Shown here in pieces: positions 26,706 through 38,635 of a DNA stretch of 64,000 nt (positions are counted from its first letter, which is position 1; the number at the start of each line of letters is the position of its first letter). Source of the DNA: Berghia stephanieae (Eukaryota; Mollusca; Gastropoda; Nudibranchia; Aeolidiidae); assembly GCA_034508935.3 (NCBI GenBank), contig CM067442.1, forward strand, positions 144,994,337-145,058,336, written 5' to 3'. Both the position numbers and the translations under genes were made by a program. The notes under the pieces are model-generated. The model had not been told where the DNA came from, did not search any database, and saw only the letters and a list, made by a program, of their open reading frames with translations.

Positions 26706-28043
26706 CTGATTTTACCAGTCTATGTGAGAGGGGTTGAAAAATGACACAAATCTGAATTCTATTAGAAAGATTTTTGTTGTTGTTATTTTAGTCCTGATTC
26801 AAGAATTTAAATTAGACTAGTCATAATGGGATTTTTTTCTTTTTTAAACATCCATATTTTGGCTCAGCCCGCAATTTCTAAGTTGTAAGGAATTTTCACA
26901 TGTCATTGAATTTTTCGAGTAATCTTATTTCAGCGTAAATTAGTAATCAAGCAGTTTATTTTGTTTGTGTGTTTGTTGTGTTTTTTAACTCTCTTCTCAG
27001 AATGGTCTTGTGCCAAGGTGAAAATGTCGTTCTATTTTTCAATTTTTAAAATTTAGATTTTAGGTGTCATTATTTGTCAAAACATTTTTTTTTAGAAATC
27101 TCTTACACCTTTGAAAATAAATGATTTACCTGATTCTTGATAAAGGCTTATGGAGAATGTTTTATTTTATTTCTGTTGTTAGGATTGTGGAGAATCTTAT
27201 GTTTAAAATACTGTATAGCTTCATGGGAACTCTCATTTATCTGAGCACTGACCAAATGAGCTCCAGGCCTTGTTTTGTGAAATAAAATTAGAAATTGACT
27301 TACACTGATGACTATTATACAAGAAATCATTGAAAAATACTCTACAAGGAAATGTTTGGAAGTCTTATTTACATTGATTTGATATTCTTTTCTATTAAAT
27401 CATGTTTATTTCATTCATGAAACATTTATCCATAGTTTAAGAATCATGTTTAAGGGCTTCATAATTTTTTACAAATCGACTGACAACATAATATATTAAA
27501 ATATAGAACACATGCAGCCTTTTTTCCTCCCTTGCACAAAACTTTAGGACAATGAAGGGTTTTTTGATCTAAGGAGAACCTCCAACTCTAATGTCCCTAT
27601 AGCTCTGAAAAGACAGGAATAAATGAGTGTAAGAATTTGTTTCCGAAGGCTTACCAGCATGGTACCTATACTATGCAGTGATTCGAACGTGGATATCATA
27701 CTTATCTTGTTCCAAATTCTGGCGGGGTTCCTGACCTCCCATAGTGGGCAGGGGGGTACATACTGTGTCTTCTATCCCCTTATATCTGTTTTCCAACATG
27801 CTTTCTGTCTTTGTCTTGGAATGAGATTACTTGGTTTTGTCCTAGTCCTGGCTGAGAGGGAAACAGTCGAATGTATAGTTAGTTTTGGGAGATGATATTT
27901 TTTTCATTGTAAATCATCTCTCTGTTATGCACTGTATTATGCTTTCTTTATATTATATATGATTTGTAAAACATTTGAGTGTGTTCCTCTTAGCGGGGAC
28001 CTGTGCTTGTGTCTGGATGAGACTTTTAGTGATCTCAAACTTA

Positions 28044-31000
28044 CTTACTTACTTATCCGAACCAGCGACCACCTGAGCTCTAGCCCTTCGGTCTTGTGCC
28101 ATGACGTAGAAGTTAGATGTCTTTTGTAGTTGTTCCAGGTGACTATAAAGTGTGTTACTGATGCTTGGATTTGGTGGGAGGAATGTGCATCTCAGGTCTT
28201 CAAGAGGTTGACATTCAAGCAAGTGGTGTGTTACTGTTTCATTGGGGTGTTGACATAGGGGGCAGGAAGGGGATGTGTCTTTTGTAATTTTGCTTAAATG
28301 GTTGTTGAGCGGTATGTGTTGTGTTCTTAGTTGAAAGATGATGCTTTGCTGGTGTCTTCTGAGCTTATTTAGGCAATCAGTCTTTACAGGAGTGGTCATA
28401 TGGGAAAACATACATCTACCCGTGGTGCTCATTGCCCTACTGTTCATCCATTCTTCTCTCTTATTTGTTTTGATTATTTGTTTCGCTGTGTCTAAGGATA
28501 CTGGAATTGATGGTTGTAAAAGTGTTGATCCGAGTCTGGCTAGTCTGTCTGCATTGTCATTTCCTGGTATATTTGAATGTCCCGGTATCCACTGGAGAGA
28601 TAAGTCTACTCTGTGTGTTGTAAGGAATTCATCTAGTTGAGATCTTAAACTATTGAACGTTGAGGAGAGTTTATCTAAATCGAGAGCTTGGAGAACCGAT
28701 TTGGAATCTGTGAAGATGACAGTGTTTTGAAGTTTTGAAGGGTTTAGCTGGAAAACAGAAGAGAGGTGTCGCAGTGAGGCTTCTATTGCAACTGCCTCTG
28801 CCTCGTAGTTTGAGCAGGAGCTTCCGCAAGAATTGTGGATTTTATCACAGGTTTTATCTGGGTATTCTACTACAAACCCATACCCAGCATTTTTAGTTCC
28901 TTTGTGGGCAGATCCATCTGTGTAAACATGTATCCAGTTGTCCGGGTATTCTTGTATTGTCTTCATTGCTAATGTTTGTATATCTGATTTGTTTTTATTT
29001 CTTGTTGTTTCTTCTATGAGGTTAGTCTTTATTTTTGGAAGTTTTAGTTCGGCGTATGGAGGTTTTTGACTGATTAAAATAGATTTTTCTCTGTTTTCTG
29101 GGAGTCTGTGTCTTTCATTCAAGTTGTTAGCAAAGTGTAGCAGGGATTTTTGTTTTAATCTTGTTCTTGGTTTCCATTTCTCTGCCAGAATTCTGTTTGG
29201 ATGGTTTTCCTCTTTTCGTTTGTATCTTTCAACCATTTCAAGCACTGCTGATTCTCTGCGAAGTCCAAGTGGTTCCACATTAGTATGTATTTCACATGCT
29301 GCTGTAGGTGTCGATCTCAGGGCACCGGAGATGAAGCGAAGGGCTTGGTTTTGTACTCTGTCCAAGGTTTTGTGTGTGTTTTTACTACCTACATTTTGGA
29401 GGGCTAAATTGTAGTCCATGACGGAACGCACATAGCCTAAATAGAGTTGTCGAAGCGAGTTTTTGTCTGCTCCCCAATTAGTACTGGCTAGTCGTTTTAG
29501 TAACTGGAGTCTCTTTGTGGCTTTGATTTTTTCATTCTGAGTGTGTTTGTTCAGAGATAGTTGTCTGTCTAACTGTATGCCCAAATATGTGGGGTTTTCT
29601 TCTTTCGTGAGTCGATGGCCTTGGATGGAGAGTGTTATTTCTTTCTTGGAAACAGGATGACTCTTAGTAAATATAGAGTAGACTGTTTTATTGCAATTAA
29701 CTTTTAATTTCCATTTATCACAGAAGGTGTTTAAGCTTTCTAAATCTTCATTTATTCTATTGGAGGCTATTGGTAGGTGCTTCGTAGTATACCACATAAC
29801 TAAATCGTCAGCATATAGGGCCTTTTCTGTCTGTAATACTTCTGGTAGATCATTTATAAAAATAAGAAAGAGAGTACAGCTGAGGCAGGATCCTTGTGGG
29901 AGACCTTCCTCTAATACTTCTCTGTTTGACAGTCCGTTATTAATTTTTGTTTGGATTGTTCTGTTACTGAGAAATTGTTTAATCCAGAAGTAGAGATTTC
30001 CATCAATTCCGTAGTCCATCATTTTTGATAACAACCCTTTCCTCCATACTTTGTCATAGGCTTGTTGGAGATCAACAAAAACCGCGACTGTATGTTTTCC
30101 ATCTTGAAAGCCATCAATTATTTTTTGACTTAATCTAAACAATTGATCTTCTGTTCTTTGCCCTATCCTAAAGCCTGCCTGATATTTATTTAGTAGGCCA
30201 CATGTCTCCAGCCACCAGTATAATCGGTTATTTACCATTCTCTCAGCGACCTTTCCAACACATGAGGTGAGAGATATTGGTCGGTAACTTTTTGTTTTGT
30301 CGGGTGGTTTATCTTTCTTTAAGATTGGAATTATAATAGCATTTTTCCATCCCCTTGGTACTATTCCTGTCTCCCATGTTAGATTTATAAGTTTGAGAAG
30401 CATCTGTTTACCTCTCACGCTAAGATGCAAGAGCATTTCATTGTGTATCTTATCTGGTCCAGGGGATTTCCTTAACTTGAGTTTTTTCATAGCTCTGTGA
30501 AGTTCTGACATGGTAAAGCCCTCTTTGAACAGGTATGAGATAGCTTTTGGGGCCTTTTCTTGATGTTTAAGGTCTTTAATCAATTTTTTGTCCTTTTCAC
30601 TTCTTTTTGATGCCTTGTTTACTGAAGCAAAATGTTTGTTGAAGATCATGGCTTTTTTTTGGTCATCTACGATTGTTCCTTCTGTAGTTTTCATGGGCTT
30701 TGGGTTGGTTTTCGGGGTTTCATTGTTAAGATTATTAAGTAAGGCCCATGCTTTTTTCCCATTTTGATTGAGGTCAATATTAGCGCATGTGTCTGCCCAT
30801 TTCTTTCTTTTAGCGTTGTTAATAGTTCTTTTGACAATTGCCGATGCTTTATTGTACTCAATCTTGTTTTTAATGGTTTTGTTTTCCTCTAAGTTTTTCC
30901 TTGTTTCCTTTCTTGCATTTACTGCTTTTTCAATTTCTTTGCTCCAGAAGGGTTTGTAATTCTGTCGACTACCTCTTGGAATTCCTGCTTTTGCAGCTGC

Positions 31001-32312
31001 AAGAATGGCTTTGGTGAGGGCTTCGTTTAAATGTTCTACACTTGATGTATCTGTAATTTTTGGAAGCTGGTCATCTAATGTTGCTATGAAAACATCCCAG
31101 TTTGCTTTCTTGAAATTCCATTTGGATTTCTGCTCAAATGTTTTCTTCTGTGTTTGAACTGTTATTTGTGTTAAAATTGGTTTATGGTCACTGCCTATTT
31201 CATCCAGGACTTTAATGTGACAAGAATTCAGAAGGTCAGAGGAGATGATGGTTAGGTCGGGATGACTCAGGGACATATGAGCTCTGTGAAGAAGGGTGGG
31301 GACTGAGTCTGCATTTTGTAAAATGGTGAGGTTGGTTGTATTGCAAAGCTTTTCTAGTTCTTTTCCTGTGTTGTTTAAATTTTTGTATCCCCATAGTGGA
31401 GAGTGGCCATTGAAGTCACCAGCAATTATTGTGTTGTTGTATTGGGAACTGTTTAGATCTGTTAGGTTTATAGTACACCGTGGAGGGTTGTAAATGTTGT
31501 AAATGGTAAATTTCTTATTTAGGTGCCATAAGGTGACTTTCTGTACATCGGTTGAGTTCTGTGATGGTTTAGAAGTAACATCTCCCGTGATGTCATTTCT
31601 TATATAAGTAATAACACCACGGCAGTCGTCACATTTGCAGGTATAGTATGTATAACCAGCAATATATGGATCGCTATTTTTATACAGGGTTTCCTTAAGT
31701 AAAGCAATGTGAACTTCCTTTTCATTTAATAATTTGTTTAGCTCTGTCTTTTTATTCCTGATTCCACAAATGTTAATTTGTAAAATATTCAAATGTTTGT
31801 GGAATTTATTTGTCCCAGTAGCTGACTTTTCGCGCAGATCAGCCTGGGTACTCACTGTCTGGCGCGGACCTTTTCCGAGGCGACGTCCGAGCTCGTATGC
31901 TTTCCTTTTGTTTGTCATGGCATGCTGGGGAGTCTCTGGTCTGTCTTCCCACCCTAACCTGTATTCCTTGTCAGCTGCATAACATCAGGAGTTGAGCTGC
32001 AGATGCATGTTCCTCATATTATTAATTTTTTTTAGGGTTTAGTCAAGTAGCCTTCATTTTGTCTTTCCCACAGTCTCTTTCATGATTGACGGTCGCCCAT
32101 TCCCCGCCACCTACTGTTTCCTGGCTTGCAGTTATCAATTTCAGTTATTCTTTCTGCTTAAAGGGCCATATTTCATAAACAGAGGATCGTCACGTCCTGG
32201 GTCATTTGTGTCGATGAGAGATTCTGTGGGCCTTAAACAAAGGGATACCAGCCCTTTCCCTAAAAATCTCAATTTTTTAAGAAGGATACATGATTACAAT
32301 CAATCACAGATA
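28044..32312 (-). mobile_element. Apparently complete LINE with RNase H (I-superfamily type)
   Basis: A 4.27-kb non-LTR retrotransposon antisense to KLC. It has one intact ORF, a (TAAG)n 3' tail, about 390 bp 5' of the ORF and a 13-bp target duplication. Having an RNase H domain and a simple-repeat tail points to the I superfamily (I/Nimb/Ingi-like); the clade needs a tree. No separate ORF1 is visible, so either the element is 5'-truncated or the family has a single ORF. The uninterrupted ORF and target duplication indicate a very young insertion. Confidence 0.93.
28049..31918 (-). CDS. LINE ORF: endonuclease, reverse transcriptase, RNase H, zinc knuckle
   Basis: 1289 codons. An APE-type endonuclease comes first (LNILQINICG about residue 44, LLKET about 73, AGDFNGHSPLWG about 165, GSDHKPI about 243). 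The reverse transcriptase follows (KSPGPDKIHNEML about 485, FVDLQQAYDKVW about 620, LPQGSCLS about 683, LYADDLVMWY with catalytic ADD about 713). RNase H is next (VYTDGSAHKG about 1003, FTDSKSVLQALD about 1070, WIPGHSNIPGNDNADRLA about 1115). The end has a C-C-H-C cluster CPLCQHPNETVTHHLLEC. The stop codon lies in the TAAG tail, so there is no 3' UTR. All catalytic residues I can check are present. Confidence 0.95.
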   Translation of the reverse strand: MTNKRKAYELGRRLGKGPRQTVSTQADLREKSATGTNKFHKHLNILQINICGIRNKKTELNKLLNEKEVHIALLKETLYKNSDPYIAGYTYYTCKCDDCRGVITYIRNDITGDVTSKPSQNSTDVQKVTLWHLNKKFTIYNIYNPPRCTINLTDLNSSQYNNTIIAGDFNGHSPLWGYKNLNNTGKELEKLCNTTNLTILQNADSVPTLLHRAHMSLSHPDLTIISSDLLNSCHIKVLDEIGSDHKPILTQITVQTQKKTFEQKSKWNFKKANWDVFIATLDDQLPKITDTSSVEHLNEALTKAILAAAKAGIPRGSRQNYKPFWSKEIEKAVNARKETRKNLEENKTIKNKIEYNKASAIVKRTINNAKRKKWADTCANIDLNQNGKKAWALLNNLNNETPKTNPKPMKTTEGTIVDDQKKAMIFNKHFASVNKASKRSEKDKKLIKDLKHQEKAPKAISYLFKEGFTMSELHRAMKKLKLRKSPGPDKIHNEMLLHLSVRGKQMLLKLINLTWETGIVPRGWKNAIIIPILKKDKPPDKTKSYRPISLTSCVGKVAERMVNNRLYWWLETCGLLNKYQAGFRIGQRTEDQLFRLSQKIIDGFQDGKHTVAVFVDLQQAYDKVWRKGLLSKMMDYGIDGNLYFWIKQFLSNRTIQTKINNGLSNREVLEEGLPQGSCLSCTLFLIFINDLPEVLQTEKALYADDLVMWYTTKHLPIASNRINEDLESLNTFCDKWKLKVNCNKTVYSIFTKSHPVSKKEITLSIQGHRLTKEENPTYLGIQLDRQLSLNKHTQNEKIKATKRLQLLKRLASTNWGADKNSLRQLYLGYVRSVMDYNLALQNVGSKNTHKTLDRVQNQALRFISGALRSTPTAACEIHTNVEPLGLRRESAVLEMVERYKRKEENHPNRILAEKWKPRTRLKQKSLLHFANNLNERHRLPENREKSILISQKPPYAELKLPKIKTNLIEETTRNKNKSDIQTLAMKTIQEYPDNWIHVYTDGSAHKGTKNAGYGFVVEYPDKTCDKIHNSCGSSCSNYEAEAVAIEASLRHLSSVFQLNPSKLQNTVIFTDSKSVLQALDLDKLSSTFNSLRSQLDEFLTTHRVDLSLQWIPGHSNIPGNDNADRLARLGSTLLQPSIPVSLDTAKQIIKTNKREEWMNSRAMSTTGRCMFSHMTTPVKTDCLNKLRRHQQSIIFQLRTQHIPLNNHLSKITKDTSPSCPLCQHPNETVTHHLLECQPLEDLRCTFLPPNPSISNTLYSHLEQLQKTSNFYVMAQDRRARAQVVAGSDK

Positions 32313-32314
32313 GA

Positions 32315-32671
32315 TCTCAAACTTATAAATCTAACATGGGAGACAGGAATAGTACCAAGGGGATGGAAAAATGCTATTATAATTCCAATCTTAAAGAAAG
32401 ATAAACCACCCGACAAAACGAAAAGTTACCATGTCAGAACTTCACAGAGCTATGAAAAAACTCAAGTTAAGGAAATCCCCTGGACCAGATAAGATACACA
32501 ATGAAATGCTCTTGCATCTTAGCGTGAGAGGTAAACAGATGCTTCTCAAACTTATAAATCTAACATGGGAGACAGGAATAGTACCAAGGGGATGGAAAAA
32601 TGCTATTATAATTCCAATCTTAAAGAAAGATAAACCACCCGACAAAACGAAAAGTTACCGACCAATATCAT
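32315..32671 (+). mobile_element. Rearranged LINE fragment with internal tandem duplication
   Basis: In the + sense this encodes part of the same reverse transcriptase: LKLINLTWETGIVPRGWKNA up to KSY (32315-32429), then MSELHRAMKKLKLRKSPGPD through the same segment again to SYRPIS (32430-32671). The two copies of the shared part lie 229 bp apart and are almost identical. The join has TTACC microhomology (GTTACC of one copy and TTTACC before ATGTCAG). It abuts the 5' end of the intact antisense LINE. Confidence 0.88.
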
Positions 32672-33355
32672 GCAGAAGACATGGGCCACAGGCCGACCAA
32701 AGAGGGAGTATAGAAGTGTTAAAGTTACAGCACTAGGAAACAAGTATGAGCTATAGGGGTAGATTAAGAAAAGTAAGGACATACAGAGGACACCACACTA
32801 CAGAATGAGTGTGAGGTGGGTGGGTGAGGAGCAGAGCGTGTACCACTCATCGGTGGGTTCTGTCTCCTGCACCTTAAGAGGAAGGGGTCCCACCTACTCC
32901 CTAGCCCGGTTATACCGCCGGGGACTCGGTCGCGCCCATAACAAACTCAGTAGAAACGGGGAACACCACGGGAAGGTGCTGTTATGGACACAATAATGCA
33001 TGAGAGGCCATATGCAATAATCTCTGTCAGACAGGATTACGCGGCAATCAATGCACCTGGAAATGAGAGGTGTTGGGTTCGAAATGCACATCAATTTCCT
33101 TTCAGCAAGCGGGACGTCCGGCCCAGACCTTGCAGCTCCCCGTGATCTCAAACTAAGTACTTTGATAGAGTGCTTTTGGAATCTACACCTGTTTCTTATT
33201 TGAACCAATTCCCCTTTGTCTTCCCTTTTCTTGGATGCTTTATTGTAATTCTAGAACTTTTTACTATCCCATTTTCTTCCTTTTTACTGGCGCTGATATG
33301 ACCTTAATGTGTTGCAAGCGCCGTAAAACCCTTAAAAATAAAATAAATAAATTGT
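32672..33355 (+). repeat. Unidentified repeat-like stretch with retroposon-like tail
   Basis: This stretch is richer in GC than the introns around it and has no conserved ORF. It ends in GCGCTGATATGACCTTAATG, TGTTGCAAGCGCCGTAAAAC then AAATAAAATAAATAAA, where GCGC(T) and AGCGCC can pair. A similar GTGCCGTTAAAC plus A-rich tail is at 411-440. It looks like the 3' end of a retroposon, but I cannot name the family. Confidence 0.4.
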
Positions 33356-34225
33356 TCCAAATTCATAAAGAAATGCTCAACTTTTACCTTCTTTTTTTTT
33401 TTATCCTCCAAGAACCATACGAAAATGGAATTTTATCTACGAATATGGAATTTTCTCCCTGAAAAAGCAAGGAGCGTTAATGATTGAAGTTATTTGAAAA
33501 GTTTAAACAAAGTGGAAATGAAGTGCAATAAACATGTTTGACCGAACCATGCATAGAATAAAGCTGCAACCATTTAGATGGGATTGGGTTCGGATCGGGT
33601 TGAGATTTCACCATGTGTTCAATGATAAATGCAATTTTTTTTTTCTTCTCTAATATTTATCTCTATCATTTGTCATCAGGATTGGATAATTAGAAGCACA
33701 TCCAGGGCATACAGATACTGATGAAATATATGCTTGTCTGTGTGTGTGTGTGTAGGCATGGGTGCAAGATTGTCCACTTAACCCCGGATTTTCAACAACA
33801 AAAATTCGGGCATTTAGATCATCTGAATATAAAACCAATTGAAGCAATAAGTCACATTTCAAAATCAGTGTCAGGGGTTTTGAATTTATCAGAAATGGAT
33901 TTCAGACTTTTTTTTTTTTTTGGCCTATATATCTTACTTGCACCCATGTGTTTCTGAGTGTGGGTAGTTGTGTTGATTTATGAAATTTCATGGATACATA
34001 TTTTATTTTTATTTTTTAAATTTTTTTTTGTTTTTCATTAAAAACTGTCTGATGGCTTATTTATTACTCGCTGTATGTACATTGTTAGAATTTCCAAATT
34101 CAAGCGGAATTGTTGATTTATCGAACACCAGTGACTGCACCCGAATTTTTCACATTGGGTATTTACATAACAAGCCAGCATCCCCAATCCACACCAAAAA
34201 AAAAATACAGAATAAATTTTTTATA

Positions 34226-34312
34226 AAGACTGATTCATTTATCATTCCTGTATAAAGACTGATTCATTTATCATTCCTGTATAAAGAAAGACTGATTCAT
34301 TTATCGTTCCTG
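34226..34312. repeat. 30-bp tandem repeat, three copies, before exon 9a
   Basis: AAAGACTGATTCATTTATCA followed by TTCCTGTAT is repeated three times and ends 76 bp upstream of exon 9a. Confidence 0.93.
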
Positions 34313-34382
34313 CCACTAAAATTAGTGATTTGGTCCTTTCTATTGAAAGCAGCTGTAATCTCCAAATAATTATGTTGATTGA

Positions 34383-35738
<1,356 letters not shown>

Positions 35739-36330
35739 TAATCATGATATGATCTTTATACTACCTCCTATTTTACTAACAATGAATGATAGTGAGATGC
35801 AAGAAATTGACCCTGTCAGGCTATACCATCCCTGTTTAATCAGGGTAAAATTTTTAATTCTTTATTAAAGCTTTAAAATTTTGCCTGCCATTCACCAACA
35901 CCTTGGCTGTCACAGTCTATTTAAGAATATTTGAAGAAAAGAATAAGTATTTTACAATACCGAGTAATGTTCAAAAGTGCTGTCTGAGGCTCTTACTGCT
36001 CTACAGTTAAAGAAAAATAATGAGTGGAAAAATATGAACTAGTGAAGCTATTAGATCTAACATCATGCCCAGTCTGTTAAGGATCACAGCTGTGTTAAGT
36101 TATCCAATTGTACAAAGTTTAACTTTAAACTTTAACTTCAAGCCTCATCTCCATTCATTGCAAGATGATAAAGCTCTGCCACATGCTTTTCTGTCTTCAT
36201 CCTCCTTTGAGGTTGCAGTTTTCAATTCCAATACAGCGCAAGCTGCTTAATCGGAACAGCACCGTTATCCAGAAATCGTTATGAAAGAGTGAAAATGGAA
36301 AGGCTTCTTATGGGAACAAAACAGACAATG

Positions 36331-36358
36331 GACGTTTCGGGTACAAACCCTTCGTCAG
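36331..36358 (-). ncRNA. Hammerhead ribozyme-like core (left arm)
   Basis: On the minus strand it reads CTGACGA, then a GGGT...ACCC stem, then GAAA, then CGTC. This matches the type I hammerhead core (CUGANGA, stem II, GAAA, minimal stem III, GUC cleavage triplet). Bases before the core (GTTGTG) and after GTC (CATTG) can form a short stem I (G-C, U-A, G-U). Penelope-like elements are known to carry such minimal hammerheads. Confidence 0.6.
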
Positions 36359-36484
36359 CACAACAATGCACAAATAAACGTGGAAAACAAATAAAGTATA
36401 ATGAAAAATAACTGAGTACAGACGATACCAGTTATTTTTCATTATACTTTATTTGTTTTCCACGTTTATTTGTGTATTGCTGTG

Positions 36485-36512
36485 CTGACGAAGGGTTTGT
36501 ACCCGAAAAGTC
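36485..36512 (+). ncRNA. Hammerhead ribozyme-like core (right arm, one core change)
   Basis: The same 28-nt motif in the right arm on the + strand: CTGACGA, GGGTTTGTACCC stem, then GAAAAGTC where the left arm has GAAACGTC. The change affects the minimal stem III and should weaken cleavage. This is the copy that would appear in the KLC pre-mRNA. Confidence 0.55.
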
Positions 36513-36969
36513 CATTGTCTGTTTTGTTCCCATAAGAAGCCTTTCCATTTTCACTCTTTCGTTAGTATTTTACGATCACCGGCTTCAGGCAGTCCCTACC
36601 GTTTTCTACCAGAAATCATTCCAATATAACAGTGTTTTGGTTGACCATTTCCATCTAGCCTTTATGGGAACAGCTTATCAGGACACTCACATATCTTTTA
36701 CAGTGGCTATATATATATAGTAATACAGAGAAACCCTTTACTTGTTTACCTAAAATGTTATTTTCCATTCTTCGCTATATTTAACATTACATGTGTGTAG
36801 TCATGATGTAGTCATGAAAGGGAATATGTTATGTCTATTATAACTTCACATTGGTAAGGAATTGTAACTACACACATATCGTGAAATGAAATCGAATCAA
36901 GGACACATGAATCTTATTCCACAACAATCCGCAATGTGTACAATTTTAACTAACGAGACATACCGAGTC

Positions 36970-37560
36970 AAAAAGCAACCCAACCACTGCATGATTGCAT
37001 GCAGTCTCATTTCTCATTTAGTTGTCCACCAAGACCGGTAGATGGCTAAAGTATAACATTTAATCGTATTAAAGGGAATGGGTGGTGATAGTCCCAATGG
37101 TATTGCTATATAACCAAAGAAGATTTTTCTTCATTTGAAGTAACCCAAAAAGCAACCCAACCACTGCATAATTACATGCATTCTCATTGGTCATTTAGTT
37201 GCTCACCAAGACCGGTAGATGGCTAAAGTATAACATTTAATCATATTAACTCACTCAACCCTAAACCCTAAAACCGATTATATCCGTAGTTTACTCGGGT
37301 TACTTTTACCCCATGCCTATTAATTGCAAATCTCTGAGACAAATTATAGGCGTAGTATCAAAGCTAATATTTTTGGTTTTTACATGTTAATTATAGTTGA
37401 ATATAACTATCTATGTACATGCCAATTTTTAAGACATTTTTTTTCAAATTTTGAAATGTAGCAAAAATCTCTGGGATGGAGTGAGCTAAGGGGAATGGGT
37501 GGTGATAGACCCAATGCTATTTTACCACAAAAAGACTTTCTTCGTTTGAAGACGAGGAAC
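36970..37560. repeat. About 175-bp tandem duplication, second unit split by a MITE
   Basis: AAAAGCAACCCAACCACTGC, ACCAAGACCGGTAGATGGCT, AAAGTATAACATTTAATC and GGGAATGGGTGGTGATAG occur in both units. In unit 1 the bases ATTAAAGGGAATGGG run on; in unit 2 the M3 MITE lies between ATTAA and TAAGGGGAATGGG. Unit 1 is thus a natural empty site for the insertion. Confidence 0.9.
37250..37486. mobile_element. M3 MITE copy with TAA duplication
   Basis: It begins CTCACTCAACCCTAAACCCT and ends GGGATGGAGTGAGC, with TAA at 37247-37249 and 37487-37489. The body is the reverse complement of the copy at 7246-7473 (ATCCGTAGTTTACTCGGGTT, AGGCGTAGTATCAAAGCTAA). The paralogous empty site in the neighbouring repeat confirms the borders. 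Confidence 0.92.
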
Positions 37561-38635
37561 GACTCCATTCTTGTTCCTTTCAATGGGGATTTTCATGTTT
37601 TTGATTAAACTTTTACTGAAGCTCTGAAATCATTCTAATTAAACAGCATGTGTTCAGATTAACCAGATTAAGAAATTATATAGACAGATCTTTCCAATTA
37701 AGTGGCTGTTCCGATAAAGCCGCATTCCAAATACCGGCTTCCGCTGAAAAATCTTATTCAACTACTTGTCTTCATATCAAGCTCGATATCTCCTATTTTA
37801 TTGCACCATTTTGTTTTCATCCCTGTAAGCGTCTAGTGAAGACTTTTACTTTTTTTTATAGTGTTATTTGTTCATTGTGCTGATGAATGGATTGACCCAA
37901 AACCGTGTTTATTGGTATTTTTGGAAACTACCATTTTGCCTTAATTTTAGCTATTTCTACTAATCCAGCTTTCGGACAGCTCGCCTTTAGTTTCCCCTCA
38001 TTAAATGATTCAAATCCCAACCTTTTCAGTATAATGAAGTTGTAATGTCTCTGGCTTCCTCGTTAATACAATTTTGGCCCGCTGTTATATGTATTTAATT
38101 TTTAAAATTTAAGAATATTTGTCTATGGTCTTCTTTTATATTGATTTTTTTCATGGATGGCAAAAAAAAAAAAAAAAAAATGTTAAAAAAAACAAACTAA
38201 AATTAGGGTGGGTTTCTTTAAGGTAAATTTATCACTTTAGATTTATTAACATTCTTATTGGCGTGGCTGGCTTTCTTTCAAATCATAATTTCTCCCATGA
38301 TTTACCTGGATGTGTTTGTCAAAAGAGCACTGTGTTTCCCTGTCCGTCAAGTCACCTTTGCTTATTAACATAAGGCCTTTGCTTTTATTTGTTTTTCACT
38401 ATTTATGCAGTTGTCAATTTATTTATTTTTTTAAAATCAATTTAATTGGATTTACATAATAAAGCTTTTTCATTGTTATATTTTTCTCGAGTACATTTAG
38501 CAGTTCAAGGCAACTATGAATTACTTTATTATTTATTATAAAGATTTAAGCAGTACTGCATAATCCTTTTATTTTCTCATCAGTAAGTTTGGTTCCGATT
38601 ATTACAAGACAGTTTCCAATCATTAAGTGACTTTG

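Larger units (their letters stand above)
28031..32325. repeat. 13-bp target duplication around the intact LINE
   Basis: GATCTCAAACTTA occurs at 28031-28043 and 32313-32325, directly bordering the LINE. The last TTA could equally belong to the tail, so the exact length is 10-13 bp. Confidence 0.8.
36283..36560. repeat. Long inverted repeat, 131-bp arms, with hammerhead-like motifs
   Basis: Arms 36283-36413 and 36430-36560 are reverse complements with only a handful of mismatches around a 16-bp loop. Each arm contains a 28-nt hammerhead-like core. The arrangement could be two inverted copies of a ribozyme-bearing retroelement end or one foldback unit. No ORF is present. Confidence 0.93.

Noticed and set aside
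28338-31982. Several 60-100 codon frames on the + strand
   Set aside because: All are shadows antisense to the intact LINE ORF.
37250-37275. AACCCTAAACCCTAA resembling telomere repeats
   Set aside because: It is the inverted end of the M3 MITE and occurs at other M3 ends; there is no extended telomeric array.
37879-37906. CTGATGAATGGATTGACCCA as another hammerhead
   Set aside because: Stem II is at most two or three pairs and GAAA is replaced by CAAAAC; too weak to claim.
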